A stretch of 64,000 nucleotides of DNA from NCBI RefSeq assembly GCF_947179165.1, contig NC_077245.1, forward strand, positions 40,355,286-40,419,285, given 5' to 3'. Below, one piece after another: positions 60,481-64,000 of this stretch. The notes beneath the pieces were generated by a model. The model saw only the letters and a program-made list of their open reading frames with translations. It was not told the DNA's origin and ran no database searches. This DNA is from Solanum dulcamara. Taxonomy: Eukaryota; Streptophyta; Magnoliopsida; Solanales; Solanaceae. Made by a program: the position numbers and the translations under genes. Within the stretch, counting starts at the first letter, position 1, and the number at the start of each line of letters is the position of its first letter.

Positions 60481-61240
60481 ATCGACTCTTTAGTTAGTTT
60501 CGGTAGTTAACGAATTTCCATATGTATTCCCTAATGAACTTCTAGGTCTTCCTCCTGAGCGAGAGATAGAGTTAACTATAAATGTATTGTCAGATACTCA
60601 ACCCATATCCATTCCTCCTTACAGAATGGCACCCGTGAAGTTGAATGAGTTGAAGGAACAACTCCAAGACTTATTAGAAAAAGGCTTCATTAGGCGTAGA
60701 ACATCATCTTAGGGAGCACCGGTATTGTTTGTGAGAAAGAAAGATGGGTCACTATGAATGTGTATTGATTATAGGCAGCTGAATAAGGTGACAATAAAGA
60801 ATAAGTATCCCTTCCCTAGGATTGATTATTTGTTTGACTAGTTACAGGGTGCTAGGTGTTTTTCCAAGATAGACCTACGATTAGGTTATCACCAGGTGTG
60901 GGTAAAGGAGGCAAATATTCCAAAGAGAGTATTCAGGACCCGATATGGGCATTATGAATTCAGAGTAATGTCATTTAGACTAACTAATACTCCAGTACTA
61001 GAAGTTGTATGCTAAGTTCTCTAAATGTGAATTCTGGATGACTTCAGTAACATTCTTAGGGCATATTATTAGAGCTAATGGTATTCGAGTAGATGTACAG
61101 AAAATTAGAGCCATAAAGATGTGGCCTAGACCTACGACACCTACTGAGGTATGTAGTTTTCTTGGGCTAGCAGAATATTATAGGATATTCATAGAGAAGT
61201 TTTCTTCGATTTCAGCGCCTTTAACAAGGCTAACTTAGAA
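60481..61240 (+). pseudogene. Element D reverse transcriptase with deleted catalytic box
   Basis: Reads [12 protein letters not shown] (about 60550), IPPYRMAP (about 60615), [39 protein letters not shown] (about 60760), and [12 protein letters not shown] with the first palm Asp (about 60860). Then [16 protein letters not shown] follows. From about 60990 the frame jumps directly to [12 protein letters not shown] (61005 on) and [11 protein letters not shown]. Compared with C1, some 50 residues including the FIDD catalytic box are missing. The loss is a clean deletion rather than point decay. Stops (near 60711, 60757, 60840) also break the domain. Confidence 0.87.
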
Positions 61241-61850
61241 GGAAGCTTAGTTCCAGTGGACCAATGCTTGTGAAAGAAGCTTTCAGTTGCTGAAAGAAAA
61301 GTTGACTACGGCCATAGTTCTAACTCTTCCTGAAGGACCAGATGGAAATGTTATTTATTGTGATGCTTCTGGTGTTGGGCTAGGTTATGTATTGATACAG
61401 CATGGTAGGGTCATAGCATATGCCTCCCGGTAGCTAAAAAAGTACAAAAGAAACTATCCAACTCATAATCTGGAGTTAGCAGCAGTAATTGATGCTTGAA
61501 AATATGGAGGCATTATTTATATGGCATACATGTTGATATCTATACAGATTAGAAAAGTCTCCAATACCTCTTTAAATAGAAGGAGTTGAATTTGTGTCAG
61601 AGAAGGTGGCTAGAGTTGCTAAAAGATTATGATGTTGATATTCTATACCACCCGGGAAAAGCATATGTTGTGGCAGATGCACTTAGCCATAAATCTATGG
61701 GTAGCTTGGCAAATGTACCACCAGAACGGGAAAAGATAGTTTGTGAGATTTGTCAGTTAGCTAACTTGGAGTCCGATTGTCTAATTCTAGTAATGGTGGA
61801 GTTTTTGTTCGAGGAGTTGTTTAATCCTTTATCATGGAAGTGGTAAAGCA
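61241..61850 (+). pseudogene. Element D RNase H (broken)
   Basis: YCDASGVGLGYVLIQHGRVIAYA (about 61357) with the catalytic Asp, then the PTHNLELAAV helix. A frameshift near 61500 leads to RRWLELLKDYDVDILYHPGKAYVVADALSH in the open stretch 61586-61846. The TD strand before it reads TD-stop (near 61550). RNase H would remove the RNA template during reverse transcription. Confidence 0.83.
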
Positions 61851-62637
61851 ATGCCAGAATGAACATCTTGTTCTATCACAGAACATAGATGCAGTCCTTT
61901 AGAAGCAAAAGACCCCATTCGAGCTCACACCTAATGGAGTGCTAAGATATAGGGTAAGATTATATGTACTTGATATTGCAGGGCTACGACAGAAGGTTAT
62001 GGGAGAGGCACACTATGCCCGATATTCTATTCATCCATGGTAAACGAAGATGTAACATTACCTTAGGTGTTTATGCTGGTAGAATGGCATGAAAAAGGAC
62101 ATAGTAGAGTTCATAGCCTAGTGCCCAAATTGCCAACAGGTTAAGATTGAGCATCAGAAGCCTGACGGACTATTACAGGCTATAGAGATCCTGACTTGGA
62201 AATGGAAAGCCATTAATATAGATTTCATTATAAGCTTACCTCGCACTCCATGGAAGTGTGATTCCATATGGGTTATTATAGATAGGATGACAAAATTAGC
62301 CTATTTTCTTCCGTCCAGAACTACATACTCAGTTGAGGATTATGCCAGAGTATATATCAAAGAGATAGTAAGACTTCATGGGGTCCCTACATCTATTATT
62401 TTAGATAAAGGAGCTTAATTTATAGCTAACTTATGGATATCATTCCAGAAAGGGCTAGGAACACATGTGAGTCTTAGTACAACATTTCATCCTCAAACTG
62501 ATGGATAGGATGAATGTATCAACCACACACTAGAAGATATACTACATGCTTGTATTATTGATTTCAAAGGTAGCTGGGATAATTATTTACCAGTTATTGA
62601 ATTCACTTACAATAATAGCTACCATTCTAGTATCCGG
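61851..62637 (+). pseudogene. Element D integrase, zinc finger and core
   Basis: HHCC finger (AHYARYSIHP about 62010; CPNCQQVKIEHQKP about 62125), then the core: NIDFIISLPRTP with the first Asp (about 62218), VIIDRMTKLAYFLP, and SIILDKGA-stop (second Asp present, TAA at 62416-62418 for Gln). FHPQTDG-stop follows with TAG at 62506-62508, then DE, and YNNSYHSSIRM (about 62610). Stops mostly replace CAA/CAG codons, which suggests C-to-T decay. Confidence 0.86.
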
Positions 62638-63282
62638 ATGGCACCTTATGAAGCTTTATATAGAAGAAAGTGTAGGTCACCTATTGGTTGGTTTGATGTC
62701 GGTGAGACTAAACTAATAGGCCCATATATGATTCAGCAAGATGTGGATAAAGTGAAGCTCATTCAGGAGAGATTATTAGTAGCCCAGAGTCGACAGAAAT
62801 CATGTACAGATAATCAACATCGACCTTTAGAGTTTCAGGTTGATGATTGGGTATTCTTGAAGGTGTTATCCATGAAGGGGATAATGAGATTCAGCAAGAA
62901 AGGGCAGCATAGCCCGATATACATTGGCCCTTATCAGATGATTCGTAGAATTGGAAAGGTTACCTATGAGTTAGACCTACCATCTGATTTGGAAGCAATA
63001 CATCCAGTTTTTCACATGTCAATGCTTCACAAATGTATAGGCGACCCATCCAGAATATTTCTCATAGATGATGTCCAGGTAATAGAAGAGTTGTCCTATG
63101 GAGAGAAACCTATTGCCATCTTAGATCGGCAGATTAAGAGGTTGCAGACTAAGAACGTGGCTTCTGTCAAAGTGTTGTGGCGAAATAATAATAGAGAAGA
63201 GATGACTTGGGAATCCGAGGAGGAGATGAAGAAAAAGTACCTTTATGTGTTCCATACACCTATAGGTAACTTAAAATTTTAA
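62638..63282 (+). pseudogene. Element D integrase C-terminus and chromodomain
   Basis: The largest intact pol piece of the right half (214 codons from an internal Met). It includes APYEALYRRKCRSPIGWFDVGE, QERLLVAQSRQKS, the DDWVFLKV...GPYQMIRRIGKVTYELDLP integrase C-terminal domain, and HPVFHMSMLHKCIGDPS. It ends in a chromodomain ILDRQIKRLQTKNVASVKVLWRNNNREEMTWESEEEM (residues about 160-205). In chromoviruses this module is thought to steer integration to marked heterochromatin. The ORF end at 63282 is a natural terminus, 42 bp before the conserved palindrome. Intact here, but part of a dead polyprotein. Confidence 0.88.
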
Positions 63283-63324
63283 TTGGCTAAATTTGTAGAG
63301 AAATGAAATTTTCGTATTGAATTT

Positions 63325-63374
63325 AACATTCGAGGACAAATGTTCTTAAGCGGGGGGGGGGGGGGGGGGGAGAA
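63325..63374 (+). other. Element D palindrome and polypurine tract with 19-G run
   Basis: AACATTCGAGGACAAATGTT (63325-63344) is the inverted repeat seen in E1 and E2 before their purine tracts. The tract itself, normally A/G mixed with 5-6 G, here contains 19 consecutive G (63352-63370) and ends AGAA next to the LTR. It is either a slippage expansion or a sequencing/assembly error. Confidence 0.85.
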
Positions 63375-64000
63375 TGTAATACCCCATATTTTTCATTTGC
63401 TAACGTTTTAGTATATTTCACTTAGTATGGAATATTCATAAATATATGAGAAACCATGACTTGCAGGTGAATGTATTGGTTGGAAATGGATTGAAAGTGT
63501 GGCAATGGTTTGAAATTTTAAAAGGTGTTATGTAATTTTTTTTATTCTAAGAGGAGTACTAAGTTGAAGTAAAAGGTATTGATATTTGGAAATGGTGTAA
63601 ATTTAATGGGTTGGTTATATGGTACTATTAAGCTAAGTAATGACTTATTATTGGGCCAATATAAGTGAATTGTGGGAAAACTCAATTTTAAAAGTTTTCT
63701 AGCAGCACATTGTTTGGTGGAATGGATGAGGATTTTGGGCTGCCAAACTCCAATAATTTTTTTGGGAAAAAAATTCTAATATGTTGTACACATAATAAAC
63801 TATTTTTTATCCAAAAATAAGCCCAAAAACCAATCCAAAAGAGCCCAATTAAAAGGGGCAAAGATCAGACAATTTTCAGCATTTACACTTCACAAAATTT
63901 TCAGAATTCTCTCCCACTTCTCCCTTATCTCAAAACTTATCCAATAACGTTCCAACACTCTTTGAACTTCAAAAATCTCTCCAAGGTTAAGGTAAGTTTA
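63375..64000 (+). mobile_element. 3' LTR of element D, truncated by window end
   Basis: Starts TGTAATACCCC directly after the polypurine tract and matches 34343-34970 throughout, with scattered substitutions. The remainder and the right D target site lie outside the window. Confidence 0.88.

Overview
This window looks like heterochromatin of a plant nuclear genome. I found no host gene, rRNA, tRNA or CRISPR array in it. Almost every base belongs to LTR retrotransposons, most of them chromovirus-type Ty3/gypsy elements (pol order RT, RNase H, integrase, C-terminal chromodomain; primer site matching initiator Met-tRNA; LTRs of about 2.1-3.7 kb). The very long LTRs and the protein flavour fit the Tekay/Del lineage. 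LTR motifs and a plant transposon-protein ORF remind me of Solanaceae, probably Solanum; that assignment is from memory and is an inference. Every coding region is broken by stops and frameshifts, so nothing here looks able to transpose by itself.

The window can be unpacked as nested insertions, several proved by 5-bp target-site duplications (TSDs). Names used: A = a long-LTR family (starts TGTTACACCCC, ends GGGTTGGGTCGTGACA); B, C = shorter-LTR chromoviruses; D = a chromovirus with an A-like LTR but a different U3; E1, E2 = minus-strand elements with A-type LTRs; X = an element carrying a plant transposon-protein ORF.

Left stack (1-24165): solo LTR A2 (2040-5490, perfect TSD TATCT) sits in solo LTR A1 (948-2039 + 5496-7772). 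A1 sits in LTR A0 (1-947 + 7778-9014, left end outside the window). A0 sits in the pol gene of element B (9015-11373). The B 3' LTR (11374-15693) contains solo LTR A3 (12162-15125). B itself is inserted in the pol/protease region of element C1 (15694-19447). C1 runs into an LTR (19448-21661) that is also the 5' LTR of a second partial element C2 (21662-24165), a shared-LTR dimer.

Middle (24166-34342): element X on the minus strand, with a 3' LTR (about 24166-25273), non-coding sequence, a decayed transposon-protein ORF (about 26800-28960) and a leader-like region. It is interrupted by solo LTR A4 (29388-33049, perfect TSD CTTCG). A minus-strand LTR fragment follows (33802-34342).

Right stack (34343-64000): element D, plus strand, has its 5' LTR at 34343-40230 (interrupted by solo LTR A5, 35374-38524). 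Its leader and gag start lie at 40231-40389, gag-pol at 58641-63282, a polypurine tract with a 19-G run, and the 3' LTR starts at 63375 and leaves the window. In the D gag start sits minus-strand element E1 (40390-58640). In the E1 integrase sits a structurally complete minus-strand element E2 (43741-52999; two LTRs, primer site, polypurine tract, perfect TSD CATGG) with only 1.85 kb of internal sequence and no recognisable pol, i.e. non-autonomous.

The relative order of insertion follows directly from the nesting. The A, D and E LTRs share a 3' half with a conserved 21-nt stem-loop, a G/C hairpin and minisatellite blocks. A-type U3 regions carry clusters of palindromic ACGTG boxes just before TATA runs. 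These shared non-coding modules are the most interesting unexplained signal in the window.
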